From Bisporella sp. PMI_857 (taxonomy: Eukaryota; Ascomycota; Leotiomycetes; Helotiales; Helotiaceae), in assembly GCA_021307315.1 (NCBI GenBank), contig JAJSPD010000099.1, positions 62,001 through 126,000 of the forward strand: a DNA stretch of 64,000 nucleotides. The letters are read 5' to 3'. The notes below the pieces were generated by a model. That model ran no database searches. It was not told where the DNA came from and worked only from the letters and a program-made list of their open reading frames with translations. The number at the start of each line of letters is the position of its first letter. The first letter of the stretch is position 1. Shown piece after piece: positions 23,848-36,300 of this stretch. The translations under genes and the position numbers were made by a program.

Positions 23848-25476
23848 ATGCTGACAAAGTGCATAGCTGGGGGGTATACAAGCTCGGAAGACTATGCACG
23901 CTTGGTAGCTGGATATGCTAAACAATCCATTGGGACCTCCCTCTTCACTGGCGAGCTGTTTGAGGGTCTCTCGGTATTTCTCAGTCGGGAGTTCGACCAT
24001 ACACATCCCGTGCAGGTTGACGTTGTTGTGCACACCCTGCTCTCGACTGCCAATCAGGACGGGAAGCAGGGAGTAACGAAGCAGGAGTTGACCACATATT
24101 CCGACACCTCCGAGCTAGACCAACTTCGGAATGTTCTGGCTCTCAAAGATTGCGATAGGAGCCAATTTGGATGTCAAGACCCTGTTGTGATAATCTTCAT
24201 GCAAGGCCATCAACCACCAGAATGCCTGACGCGACTCGGGGCCATCTGTAATGTCAACCCCCTATTTTTCCAGTGTCATCTCGAACATCGCTGGTTATCG
24301 AGTCCTCTCAGGCTATTCTCGTCACCATTGTTGCCATCTGCCTAGTTTAGCACCATACGGCTCCGAATTGTTACCCTGGGTGAGCGCGGAGAAAATGTGG
24401 GCATAGGCGGCCATTCCCAAGTGCAAGCTCTGCGTACGAAAAGTGAAACTGCCATGACAAACTATCTACACGATGTGACTCGTGAATATAACCTACAGGC
24501 GGGTGACTCTATTGTTCGTGCCTTTAATGTTCACAATGCTCGTTACTTTTCGATTGAGCAAGAAGTAACGATAACGGTCCAGAGATTGAACAGTAAGTGG
24601 GTTGCTCTGATCTGGACGGATGCTGGGCGTGATTTGGGAAGCGGTCCAGAGGGTCCATGGCGACCAGATCGAGCACGAACGCCACCACGAAAGTCGCCCT
24701 TTCTCCCAACAGTTCATTACTTCCCCAACATAGCAGCGAAGAATCTGTCTGAGTATGCGATCCCTGAACTGTATCAATCGAGAGGTCCCTTTGCGCAATC
24801 AGCTTCGATACTTGCTAAGCACTACGGTCTAACTCTAGATCCTAGCCTCCTTGCCGCCGACTCGTTCCACGCTCTGACCGAGATTTTCCAAAGTTCCGCG
24901 AATTCCATCTGCCAGTTATTCAATTTGATAGAGTCCATCATTGATCAAAGTACAGGATATAACCTGTATAAATCACAAGATTACAGCCTCGCTAACTTGT
25001 CCTACCATCTCGATCTACTCAATCGATTTGAAAACAGACTACGGGAAAACATCTTTGATCTTGAACACTATCAGACACACAAATGGCCAACATTACGTAA
25101 TGACAACAATGAAGCTGCAGCGGGGAGTAAGCCAAAAGTTGATGTAGCTGCCGCACTCCTCCTTACCGACTTTCAGAATTTCCTGTCTCGTGTTGAACAA
25201 CTCTCGGCACGATGTCAGAGTGGCATGTCAACCTGTATGAACAGCGCGGCCATCGCAGAGTCCAAGCGTGCCATTGCCCAGGCCATGTCGGTAGAGCAAC
25301 TAACTCGCTTGGCCTTCTTCTACATCCCATTATCTTTTACCACGTCGTTCTTCGGGATGAACCTGTCGTATTTTGGAAGTGGGAATATACAACTATGGGT
25401 TTGGTTTGCGGCTTCCGTTCCACTGGTATTAGCCTCATATATTGTCCTTGCCTGGCTTGGCGGGAAATGGATTTAG
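23848..25476 (+). pseudogene. CorA-like Mg2+ transporter domain protein, one in-frame TAG
   Basis: One frame runs from ATG 23848 to the stop at 25476 (543 codons), interrupted only by TAG at 24343-24345 (LPSA*FSTIRLRI). The flanking residues on both sides look like continuous family sequence and no intron fits. The C-terminal half is soluble helical sequence, then two transmembrane helices: AFFYIPLSFTTSFFGMNLSYF, with the GMN pore signature of CorA-type channels, and WVWFAASVPLVLASYIVLAWL. Fungal proteins of this type are plasma-membrane CorA-like transporters or their sensors. The right-hand 377 codons could still be made from a later start (GTG/ATG around 24397 or 24454), keeping the pore part. 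Either a recent nonsense mutation or an assembly error. Confidence 0.75.
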
Positions 25477-26463
25477 CAAGGAAGCCTTGGAGAAAAAAAA
25501 TGTAGTGAGGGCTAGCCGGGATTGATATGTTTGTTGTTGAATTCTTCTCGCTATTTTGACTTCGAATATATTTGCTCATTTCAGTGTCTAGAGTAGTGGA
25601 AAATTGGAAATAAGTGGTGCTTCTTTGATGGCCTCTCCGATTAGATCGCCATTGGACGCTGAATTTGCTAGTGAGTTGCGATTCAAACTCTCCCACTGCC
25701 TATCAAGAAATGGAGGTAGGCATTCAGAGATTGGATTGACCAATGCTGGCGTAAAGTAGTTGAGGTACTACTCTACTTGTAGCAACGCCGCGTACTTGTT
25801 ACGTGGTTGCCGGTAAGTAGAATGTAGTAAATTGTGTCTCATTGTTGCTACTACTACCAAAGCATTCTTTTCTATGCTACAGGTGGGTCATGTGACCGAA
25901 TCCCTAACTCACTCCGCCATTCGCTCCCCTCCTTGACCCAGGACCTAACATATCAACAGTCGTCTTACATTTGACTGCATGCTCTTAGCTAAAGTCAGCA
26001 TCTGCTCTGAGGACGACCATCCCAGGGAAATATCAGGGATACCGAGACTAAAGTACTGCTGTGAGACTGGGATGGCCTCCACATGTCATTCTGTAACACC
26101 CGACTCCACTGGCGGAGATCGTGGGACCAAAGTAGATCAGCACTCGGACATAAGCATCGCGAGAAGCAGATTCTGCAACAGAAGACACCATATGCCGACG
26201 CATGACACATTGCCACCTGTGCTATCAGGCAAGGCCAAGGTTACGACTATATCCTTCAGGAGTACCCTCTTTGTATTACTGTAGTATTGGTTGCAGGCGG
26301 AAATATCCACAGTATGTGGTTGCTCACAGTTGTCCAATGCTGTGTTTTGTAGGTGGGCTTGAGTTCGGGCTTTGGCGATGCTATGTAGATAAGTGGGAGA
26401 TGTATTTTACGGTCCTGTCTGCATAGCCACAATCAAAAATTGCTCATAGAATGGGTTTTAGGG
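25477..26463. other. Intergenic, nothing recognised
   Basis: Short frames only. The 26095-26200 part begins TGTAACACCCGACTCC, reminiscent of an LTR start, but no second copy is visible here. Confidence 0.35.
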
Positions 26464-26659
26464 CAGATGCATACGTACTTTTGCCTTCGATGATGAATCT
26501 ACTGACGTGTGCGTTACGCCGTATGTGATACTCACGTGTGAGTATCACACCTCTATAAGTAGAGAGATTCTCTCCTGTAGTTTACGTTCTACAACCTTCA
26601 GCAATTGACTCGTTTACCCCATACTCTGAAGCCCGTGACTCTCTTCTTCTATTTCAACA
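26464..26659 (-). repeat. LTR-like repeat family C, copy 2 (inverted)
   Basis: Reverse complement of the repeat at 7232-7426, 196 bp, with about the same degree of similarity along its length. In its own sense it starts TGTTGAAATAGAAGAAG. It includes the near-palindrome GATACTCACGTGTGAGTATC at 26529-26548. Confidence 0.65.
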
Positions 26660-27189
26660 ATAAATATTGGCCACTCCCGACATTCACAAGCCAGAAAATG
26701 CTGGTGCATATGTATTAGATGAACATTATGACTGGGTTCTTGCACCCAACGATCGAGATTTATTTTGACGAAGAGGAAGAGCAAGACGACGACGACGATT
26801 GGGGGAATGATACAGCTTGGGATTGTATCGGTTGGTATGAAGACATGATCAAGAATGGTGAATTCTTTTAGTTTAATTTGTAGGTAGTATGCTGGGTGAT
26901 GCTCCGTGTCTTCAACTTTTGATATCTTTCTGAAACGGGGAGTGAAGTTCTTGATTTGAATAATCCTATACGTGAAGATATCTACCAATTCCTTCCCACG
27001 ATGGCCCCCCTTTGGTCTTAATTCAATCTATGCAGCGGCCGAGCTCCAGTTTCCCACATTTTTCTATTCCCCCTTGTAACTCCACTTTAAGGTCCATACC
27101 GCTTAATTGATAGCAACCGCACCGCCTCATTTCGAACCTTTCCAATTAGTATGACTGGATTTTACAGCCTTTCTCGGCGATTATCGAGA
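26660..27189. other. Intergenic, nothing recognised
   Basis: A 124-codon antisense frame at 26614-26988 spans the repeat edge and has no domain. The left flank of the NACHT relic fades out here. Confidence 0.4.
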
Positions 27190-28533
27190 AGCTAGGCCGG
27201 CGTTGATAGAGCTGTAAAATCACCCGAATGTGGTTCTCATTATCGCACTCGTCAAGGGCATCGACTATCAGTACGTACGAGGATAGAGATGAGCTACCTT
27301 CTAGCCTTCACAGAGGGGGAAGACAAAGGTGGCGCCACTGACCGCGGAGAGACTGGTTCGCAATATCATTCTCCTCTGTAACAGCACCGGAAATGAATCG
27401 TTGAATTTGTGGTACGTTGCACGTAAGCCGTGCAGCAAAACTCGTAAGGAGCTTGCCAGCGTGGCCAACATCTCCACCACCCCTTGAAAAGAAGCTTGCC
27501 CCAAGACACTTCTGGTCAAAGTACCCAGGGCCAACGGTACGCACAATCGTCGACTTCCCTGTGCCAGCTAATCCATTTAACCAGAAGATCCACCGCTCAT
27601 CTTGTCCATCAGCCCAGTTGTATATCGTTTGTAGCAAGCCGACTCGGGTTTCGGGGAGGCCGGTAGGTGCGGTTGTTTGTTGTATGAATTGAACGATGCA
27701 TCGGCAGCAGACGGAAGACGATCGAGACCTAAGATACCAGTTAGCGCTTGCTCTGATTACTCTACAAGATATGTAGCGAAGTTCTACGCCTACCCTTTAA
27801 AGGTTTGTTGATCTCCTCCAGGAGCTACTTACACGCCTTGTCTCTCTTCTCGCCATAGAGAAGAGAAGTGGAATTTGGATACAAAATTACCAAATAGCGA
27901 GTACGTCTTGTCTTCGGGCGTAGTCTGACGGTTTTCTCCCCATGAAAATCGGTCGCTGACGTCGAACTGAGATAGAGGGGTTCCTCAAAGCGGTGTAATA
28001 ACAATTCCCGTTATTTCATAAATTTGTTGCTGCAAAAGTCCTCTTGTTACCTAGATAGTTTTCTTCTCGGGAGAAGAATTCAACCGAGCCTGGCGCAAGA
28101 AGCTCTTAAAGAGTCCAACCCTAGGTAAACCATCTACTTGATCGAAAAGCTATTTCCCAAGCATACTCGAAGTATTGATGGCTTGCTTTTCTTGTCGAAA
28201 CATCGGGTAAAATATACGTAGCATTTGGCCGCATTCTAGTACTAGCGAAACATTGAGTTGATAGCCTCCTGAAGCTCAACGGCGTTAGATTTGTCAATAT
28301 AGCAGGTGCCGACCCAACAGTATTGTAAGCCATTGCGTCTGCCTGTTCTCCACAGTAACTGATCTTATTGTAGCCAGCCTTGCTCTCGTCAGTCCCATCC
28401 ATCGGGTCTTTAAAGGTAATATCTTTTGTGTCCGCTCCTCATGTGTGAAAGGATAGCATATTTGGGAATGCTGTCGCCAAAGAGGTCCTTGGTCAGGCTG
28501 GACTCAGCCGTTGTTGCGTTCTAGAGGTCGCAT
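27190..28533 (-). pseudogene. HET-NACHT (HNWD-type) NLR relic, RIP-scarred and truncated
   Basis: Reading leftwards from an ATG at 28533, several frames joined by small indels give a HET domain and then a NACHT domain. HET pieces: DSIPKYAILSHT, then TFKDPMDGTDESKAGYNKI, CYIDKSNAVELQEAINSMFR, and SSRWFT.GWTL.ELLAPGS, SWGENRQTT, EDKTYSLFG. NACHT pieces: LLQTIYNWADGQDERWIFWL, NGLAGTGKSTIVRTV (P-loop), ANQSLRGQW, and SSYVLIVDALDECDNEN (Walker B). Stops replace expected Trp and Gln codons (FRWYQ is read FR*Y*), as RIP produces. The WD40 or ankyrin array that such receptors carry is missing; similarity ends near 27190. At least three frameshifts are present, so it cannot encode a protein. Confidence 0.75.
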
Positions 28534-29011
28534 TAGTCAGACCGAATCTGAGGAAATCTCAGGGAAAAAGGTTCGCAATGGATACTCGTCGCAGAGGAGG
28601 CATGTATATGATGTTATTATTGAGTTGGATGAAGGTCGAATCCAAGCTGCGTCTATGGTTAATGTCAACTACTCGGTTGAACGGCAGCCTTGTGGCAATC
28701 GCCCTGCATCGCTACGAGTACGCAAAACTGGGCGAGTCGTTGGCCAACTACCGGAGGTCATGACTGCCTATCTAGACTATTCAAGGTTCATGCACGATTA
28801 AGCAATGATTGATTCGGTCACTGATAATTTGGCAATGAAGTGTGTATTTTTATACAGAATTGTGCGTGCGATTTTGTGTTGTGCCATGTATAATGTTACC
28901 ACATCTGAGATCATGGTGGTGGCCCATTTGAGGCGCAGCTGCCAGCTTGCAAGGATGTTTCACTGCGGCCCTTCCCTCCAATGCTGATGACCGCCCATGA
29001 TCACATAAACC
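28534..29011. other. Intergenic, nothing recognised
   Basis: Frames at 28511-28801 are antisense shadows around the HET start. No repeat partner seen. Confidence 0.4.
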
Positions 29012-29409
29012 CGGGTTCCAGTTGGGCCAGGCTAGGAAAATCTTGGCCAGGCCAGAAATCGTAGCTTTGAGAGCTTAGCGTAAGTAGAAATCCTTATAAT
29101 AAAGTATATATTAGCGTATGCCGAACATATACCAGACATATACTGAACATATACTAAGCATATGCTGAGAATATGCTAAATGTTTTGCTTATTATAATAA
29201 TCTTTTTGTTGTAAAAATGAATGCCAGAATATACTTACAATATGTAGTCCTCCACACGCTAAGCCCATGTAGAGGATATGCCAAGCATAATTCTAACCAT
29301 ATTTGGTCTTTCGCTTAAGTTCACAAAGCTTGAGCGTTTCTTGGCGATATGCCAAGGAATTAGCCGGCTTGGGCCAAGATTTTTCTAGCCTGGCCCCAAC
29401 TGTAACCCC
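29012..29409. mobile_element. MITE copy 2 (about 398 bp)
   Basis: Left end GGGTTCCAGTTGGGCCAGG, right end the inverse (CTGGCCCCAACTGTAACCCC); the two ends match over about 35 bp through GGCTAG(G/A)AAAATCTTGGCC. Same family as 5591-5878 but with an extra centre: a palindromic core with CTTATAATAAAG / CTTATTATAATAATC arms and four to five ~12 bp CATATACTGAA units. No coding capacity. Confidence 0.75.
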
Positions 29410-29569
29410 GCACAAACCCATCTGCCACGCGAGTAGAGAACTGGGACTGATCCCTGTATCCTGCAGGATTTTCGATGGCTGTTGCCTGGTAAGGTGCTCG
29501 TTTTAAATTTCTTATGATTATGGCTTGATTCTTCGTTGTTCATTGCGAAGACGAAGATCATGAATCAAG

Positions 29570-31213
29570 ATGAAGGGCCTCGGTATCCCCTCAGGAATCA
29601 TTCGATTCGTCTGCCATATTCCTATGGGGATGTTGGCGTTTTCAGCGAAAGAACAGAATGATATTGTCCATAAGCATGCGACTCGACTTCTTGACCCTCG
29701 ATTCAATCATAATATCGATCGAGGGGAGAGGGTACTTTATATCGCTGTAAGTGACTCTCTAGTCTCTACTTCACACAATCTTTTTGGCTAACATTTTATA
29801 CCTGAATCTAGGGCATGTTTGGTTTCTGGTGGAATTTTTTTTCATGGATCCCAACGATTGTTGCCCCTGGCACTTTGCTCTTTTTTCTGGGACTCATCGA
29901 TCTCGGGATAGTTATTGGCCTCGCTGTGGGGGTTTGCTTTCAGTCAACATATTTACCTCAATCGAAAGGAGGATGTCAACATGCGGAGACATGGCAAGTC
30001 TCCAACGGCACGGAGAGCTGGTTCTATGTATATGCGATCATCTCCAACTCTACCAAGCCGGATCCCCGGCATGAGTGCGAGGGTTTGGTTCTAACTTGGA
30101 TGCTTGGGGTTGCAATGGCGTAAGTACTATTCGAGAAATCCTGGAGCAGATTTACTACTTCGAGCCTTCTTCCTCTCACGGTTGAGCACTGATCATTTGA
30201 ACCTGCAGAGTGACCTACTTTATCTCAGCCCTGTGTAATATTTTCCTTGGAAGTTTAGGCGCCAGGTCAGAGGCCAGCAGGGGTAGTTATGGAAACTACA
30301 ACTACAACAATTCCCCACGATCCATGGGCAAAGTCTTACTTGAGGCGCTTCGCACAATTATGTTATCTCCAGCCTACGTCACCCTAGCCATAAGTCCGAA
30401 AAGGGTGCAAGCAAAATTACAATATAGCCGGCGTTATTTCGTGAAATCAACAAAACGAGTTCCAACACAAGCTATAAAGCTACGTCCATTTCGAAGGAAG
30501 AAGTCCAACGCCGATCAGAACTCTGAGAGGCTGGCTCATCTTCTGAGTTTAGATGTTTTAACATTGATCGCTCAAAAGTTGCATTACGTGGATCTAATCA
30601 GTCTGAGTCTTGTGTCTCTCGGTGTTCGAAAGGCCGTATTCCCGGATTCGGCCGTCGGTTACAATGCAGAGCATTTCAGAATTTTGGCTTGTGATGCGGG
30701 CACGAAGAGCCAGTGTTGGGTATGTAGCATACAAATTTGCAATGTAAGATGAGAAATATCTTTTTGCCGTAAGTAATACTGACGCCTTTTTCCAAGGGTT
30801 GCCAAAAAACTGTGAGCACCACAGCAACCGAAGCCTCCTTTCACATAGATAGGTGTAAAGCGCACTGCTCGGACTGTTATTACAATAAAGTACACCGTCG
30901 CAACTATTACAACAAAAGCTGTAATTGCGGGCAAGGATCCTACAGAGTCAGAGGAGGGATCTGGGCTGCCAACTCATCGACTCGCCAACTCATCTGCCGG
31001 CTTTGTAACCAGCTTCCTCTCACTAGCATGCAAGAGTGGAGAGAAGCTAGGGATAAGGATGAGATTGTCAGGCTATCAAGACAGCCATTAAGTTGCTCGG
31101 AGTGTAAGTTACCCTTGAGTCCAAAGGGACCAAGATGGTGGATATGTCAGACGTGTAGGGGTGAATGTACGAGTAGCATACACCCGGCATGGGCACCTAA
31201 GCTAGCTGTTTAG
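29570..31213 (+). CDS. Membrane protein with F-box-like and Cys-rich regions (470 aa)
   Basis: Four exons: 29570-29746, 29812-30119, 30209-30719, 30797-31213 (471 codons; all phases agree, donors GTAAGT/GTAAGT/GTATGT). Residues 60-110 contain a long hydrophobic stretch (IVAPGTLLFFLGLIDLGIVIGLAVGV) and a second one near 150-175, so the N-terminal half is membrane-bound. Near residue 285 an F-box-like helix pair follows (LSLDVLTLIAQKLHYVDLISLSLV). The C-terminal third has paired cysteines (CWGC, CKAHCSDC, CNCG, CRLCN, CSECK, CQTCRGEC), a likely zinc-binding module. F-box proteins recruit substrates for SCF ubiquitination; a membrane-bound form would act at an organelle or plasma membrane. The function remains unknown. 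Confidence 0.75.
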
Positions 31214-31326
31214 ATACAAATTAAAGACTGTTTCTATTTGAATGCTCTCATAAAGAAAATTTGTATTGAAGTTTGAATCTACTGATTACAAGTGTAATTC
31301 AATTCAATTCTCTCCTAAGACTACTC

Positions 31327-32980
31327 TTACTTATCTACTTGCATCGGAAGAGGCTTCCCGGCCCTTCTCGCAACCTCCACAGCACGATAAAACAAAACGC
31401 CATCAGCAACCTGCTCAGCAGCCAGCGTGAAGTCACTCACAGTCTCATCATCCGTACCCTCATTCCTACGTTCCACCGCATCCAGCAAAGCCTCACAGTC
31501 CCAACAATTACAAACCGCATACTCCTTCCCATATCGAACCCTAAACAAATTCTTCGTCTTCTCCATTCCTTCATCTAGTGTACCCTTCCCCAGCTTATCA
31601 TCGTGGTCCAAAAACCTCCCGGCAATGTCGACCGAAGCATCGATATAGCGTTTGGGGGAAAGTTGGTGCGTATGCCACACCAGATCAACGTCCAGGGTGG
31701 GCACAAGCATTGTACCCGGATAGAGCTTGAAAAGCTTAAGGAATTTACCGTACCTGCCTTGTGCCCGCCGAAGCGTACCGCAAAGGGCGGGGGATCTTAT
31801 CCAAAGCTGTGCGTCCATTTTCTGCACGAATGACGCTTGCCGTTCTACGGCTGCCGCAAGCTGGATGGAATCTGGAAAATTGGCGAGGGTAGCACTGAAG
31901 ATACGAATAAATGCTGTATCGTCAGTGGATAGGCCCTGGGTATTTAAGGATTGGGAGATTTTGGCTTGTGTAAGTGTTTTTGTGCCATAGGATGTCAGGA
32001 TTCTCTGTACCAGGGGCTGCTTAGCTGTAGTGGTCAGGTAGTCGAATATGTCAGATGGGAGATTTAAGCTTTGTTCCCACCAGGTTGAAGAAGTTGTGGG
32101 AAGATTGTACAACCATTTATTATTATCAATGGCTTCATGCTTTGGTTATTTAAATATATTAGTACACGAGTTATTCTTCAATTTGGTGCTAAGTCCGGGA
32201 ACACTTGTCAAAACGGTCCTTAAGTACCATATTGCGGTGACTACAATAGATAGAAGACAACTAACACACTAAAGATGAAGTGAAAGAGAATGACTCACGA
32301 TGGCCTGCCAGGGAAACGCAACTTCTGGCATGTTCTTTAAAGACTTTCTCCTACAATAGCTCTGAAAGTATTTCGGATTGAGAAGCAGAGAATGCCACAC
32401 CATAAGCACATCTAGAATTTTAGCATTACCACTCAATTAGAATGGTCATTGAGGACATACCCAATGGCGGTAATATCGATTTCAAGGCGCTCTCCTTCAT
32501 CGGATCCGCCAAAGCAGAATCGGCGAGACGAAGCCATCGGTCGAACCTCACGACAGCCAAATCGAGAAACAACGGCCATTTCTCCCTCCTTCTAGTGGCA
32601 AAGGTAGGATCCTTCTTCTTGATCGTTTTCGCTAGTCCATAGTACTGCTTCCGCACTATAATTTGTGGGTTTGCTACAATCCCGAAAGTCTTGTCAAGCG
32701 CAGTAGATTTCAGAACTTCAGCTCGTAATGTGTGAAAGCACTGGAGAAGCTCGAGATGAACTGCGCATTCGGCGATTGTGGGAAGCATGGCATTTTCATC
32801 GCTGCGGGTGTTTGGATCGGTGAGCGATTGGAAAATTGAAGGCCGGGGGATGATGGGCTCTTGGGCTTTGGATTTCGCTGTGGGGTACACTTTTTCTGGT
32901 CGTCCTTGCTTGAGGCCATTCAAAGAGGCTTTGCTGGAGGTATGGAGCGCTTTCTGGTCAGCCCCAATAGCAAGAGCCAT
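31327..32980 (-). CDS. DUF1399 / glycine-rich-domain-protein (GRDP)-like protein (481 aa)
   Basis: Three exons: 32980-32461, 32411-32299, 32139-31327 (482 codons). Two copies of the family signature are seen: LDVLMVWHSLLLNPKYF at the exon 2 join, and VPTLDVDLVWHTHQLSPKRY in exon 3; both are the D-V-x-x-V-W-H block of the DUF1399 family. CNCWDCEALLDAV closes the domain. Plant GRDPs carry the same domain plus an RNA-binding or Gly-rich tail; this fungal member stops without a tail. Divergently placed, it shares a roughly 415 bp promoter gap with the 973-aa gene that has a Gly/Cys-rich tail. Confidence 0.85.
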
Positions 32981-33396
32981 AGCAAAGAAGTTTGAATACT
33001 CTGATATCTAGCTGTGAGATCGGAATGGCAATAAGTCAGAGGACGAGGGAGTCTGGGAGCGTTGTTCTGTTGTGGCTTCCTTAGGTAGCACCGCACCACC
33101 ATCGCTGTATCATAGAACACAAGATATGATCGGGCACACCCATAGGCTGACACGCTAATTGAAATGATTGCACAAAAGTTCCCGTGCGCTGTGTGCAGTC
33201 TAAAATTGTTTTGGGGCACGTTGCTGCCTAGAGGTGTGCACTGCCTTGGCACCGCCTCAAATAGACATGGGTAATGTTGATGCTCGCCTATGAGTTGCCC
33301 CATCATGAGTACAGATCAAAACCTGTAAGTTTGGTGATCTAATCGATTATTTTCTGGGAGTAATGAATTGCGTGGAGTTATTGCATATCGTATACC
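32981..33396. promoter_or_regulatory. Divergent promoter region between the GRDP-like gene and the Gly/Cys-tail gene
   Basis: No coding evidence on either strand apart from chance frames. Should hold both promoters; no element identified. Confidence 0.4.
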
Positions 33397-36300
33397 ATGA
33401 CTCGAACTCTACCAAATCGACTACTATGGATAAAGGGACTAGGGAATAGAACGCCGACCAGCTCGGCGAGCAGCAACAATATCACGAATGCCCCGAACCT
33501 ACCATGGACTGTCATTGGCGACGCTGAAACTCACTTGCTTCAAGAATTGACGAGCTTGTATTGGGAGGGCGTTAAGCGCGAGCTCGAGGTTGTTCTTCTC
33601 ACGCTGAAGAAATGGCAGGAGCCAGAGTATAGTTCGGTCGTACTTGATGATGAAGAGGAAAAGTTTATCCATGGATTTGACAGTTTCATCGATCAAGTCA
33701 GTCAGGAATCTCGGGCATTTGCTGTGCGATATGGTATGTTAAATATTGGTTCTCTTATGTCGATATATAATTTGAGGTTTTGGACGGAACATGTTGCGAA
33801 AGCTGTAGAGCGATCAAATTTGATTCGCTGTAGTTCTTTAAACTTGACTAATATAAATTCGTTCAGGCGAGGGAAAACATTCAACTGGTGGAGAACTAAA
33901 ATCCTACAAGGAAGCGCTACATGCTCAGGCGCTGGACATCAGTGCTGAGAGTAGCAGTTCTGCACTTAAGGGTGCAGTGAGAATGAAACTTGAAGGTGGG
34001 TTTTCTCTGCAAGAAGTTGAAATCAATTTGTTTAGTTAATGGTTCAATAGAAATTCAACAAATTACAACCCTTGAGAATAGGGCTAAAATGCTTCTTCAA
34101 AGCGCAGGTGAGTCGGATTTTCGATCAAAGGTTGTACATGAATCAGATCAAAGAAGAACGGAAGGATGCTCATCGTTTCGGTCCTCCTATATCCAAGAAA
34201 TTACTCTGTGTAAAATAATCTAATCCGAGGTAACAGGCTTCCTTGATATTGACAAGCTTATTGAGCATCGGCCTCCACTTCACAACATGTCATTTTGGAA
34301 AAAGCCGTCAGTTCCCCAGTGTAAGCGCTTTCTAAATCCCATCTTCCAACTGTCTAACCAAAACAACAAGTGACTTTAACGAAGTTTGATAAATACTGGA
34401 TACCTATCTTCTCACCAGCACGTTGTTCATCATGCAGCAGTACGCTAAGGGGTAGTATGTTCCACAAAACTGATGGAGATGATGAGAAGACCACTATGTG
34501 TGAAGAGTGTTATCGAGAATCCCACTATGGTCATCCGGGTCTTGTTAAAGTTTACAAACATTGCATTCTCGAAGAAGTCATCACACCGGGTGCAAGTCGA
34601 AATATCTGTCGATGCAGCGCAGTTCCACATTTTGACTCCAATGGCCGATCGCGAGTCTTATTTCCCGTGGGTGAAGAGGATAAGCATCGAAGTATTGAAG
34701 AAGGCGGGATGCAATGTGGCCTCCTGAAACTTGGAGAACTAGTTGCTGAGGCTAAGTATGATGGAATGCAAACTACGATAAAGAAGCGTATTAAGCTAGG
34801 TGAGGAGAAGAGGATGCATGAGGAACAAGCGAAGAAAAATAAAGAAATTGAGGCGAAAATCAAGAAGAAGGAAGCAGCCAGGGTTGGCCGACGGAACATG
34901 AAGACTGTGACACAGCCTAGTCTACATGATGCTGGCATCAAATCGGAAACCAGTGGGAAATCGGTCTCTGTGGAAGATCAAGAAGCCGATGGGGATATTC
35001 CATTCTTTCTTAGAAAGTATACAGAGAAGTATCCTTTTGGAAATGTTCATATGGCACTACGCGTTGGTCCTCTTATCATTGAGAATGGAGTTTCGAAGTA
35101 AGCGTCTCACCTTATTCTAATTCACACAGCTTATCCACTAACATATATCAGCACTAAAGGCGGCGCGCTTGTTACAATTCGGGACCCTCCCAACCTACAG
35201 GCTCATGGCGAGGTTAGCAGCAAGGTCGGAAGGAGACTAGCATTAAGCACTGGAACAGCACGCACTCTTTGGACGCAGCCAGAGATCAAAGAAAAACTTC
35301 CCAAAAGGTACAAGGCCGCAATGAAACAAGTAGCCGGTGCCTCTTTTAGCGGTATACTCGACCCAAATCTTGAGCGGGACATTATAAAGGCATTGATAAA
35401 AGCTAGTCAGCAACGATTTGATGACCCAGGCCTGCATGCGACAGAGCAACGAAAGCTGCTCGACCAAATATTGGGAAACTTGCTGTCGAAACTAAAACAC
35501 CTTATAGAATCAAGGGTTAGCATCTATCTGGGAAGTGTCGCAAAACGTCTGCTGGATCCGCTGACTGAACTTCACTGGAGCGCTACATCAAACAATTGTC
35601 AGAACTTCTGCGACATGCTGATTGACTGGGAGAAATTTGGACCGATGATAGGGTCTGATTCAGTAATTTCTGAGGCTGATGGTCGACGGGCTCCGTTATA
35701 CACGATGAGCTTCGTATGCCGTCCTTCAAGTTACACTGCAAGACCGGTAAATACCAAATTTGACGTCCCCAGTGGATTGACCGAGGAGTATTTGCTGAAA
35801 TTCCGCTATGGAATACACGACGAAGCTGATATAATCGATTCACTTCAAGAGTATTGGTACGATTGGGGTACATTTGGTGGCCCCTTGTACGAACACCAAG
35901 ATCTCTTTCCGTGGGACTGCACAGAAGCGTATGGTCGTTATCCTGTCTCTTGCAATAATTGCAACATATCCAAACACGTATGGGCATTTCCATTCGACTC
36001 CTGGTCTATAATATCGTTGCATCTCTCTAGAGATCGTTACATGTACGCACCCGAGTCAATGCCAAGTGGAGCTCCCTCAAAAAACAGTACCTCGCCACTT
36101 TCAAACACAGCATGGATGCGAAACCGGCTAAAAGTCCTCCTTGCTCTTGACTCACTCCTCTCAGCGGCAGGGGCAATGGCTTCAGATCTTGCTTTCCGCG
36201 CCAGCACTTCCTGGCTGCATAAACAGAGAGACGCTTCTCTGGACCGCCTGAAATTGGGTGGCATACACCGCGCACAGCCCTTCTCGCATTACTTCGAACA

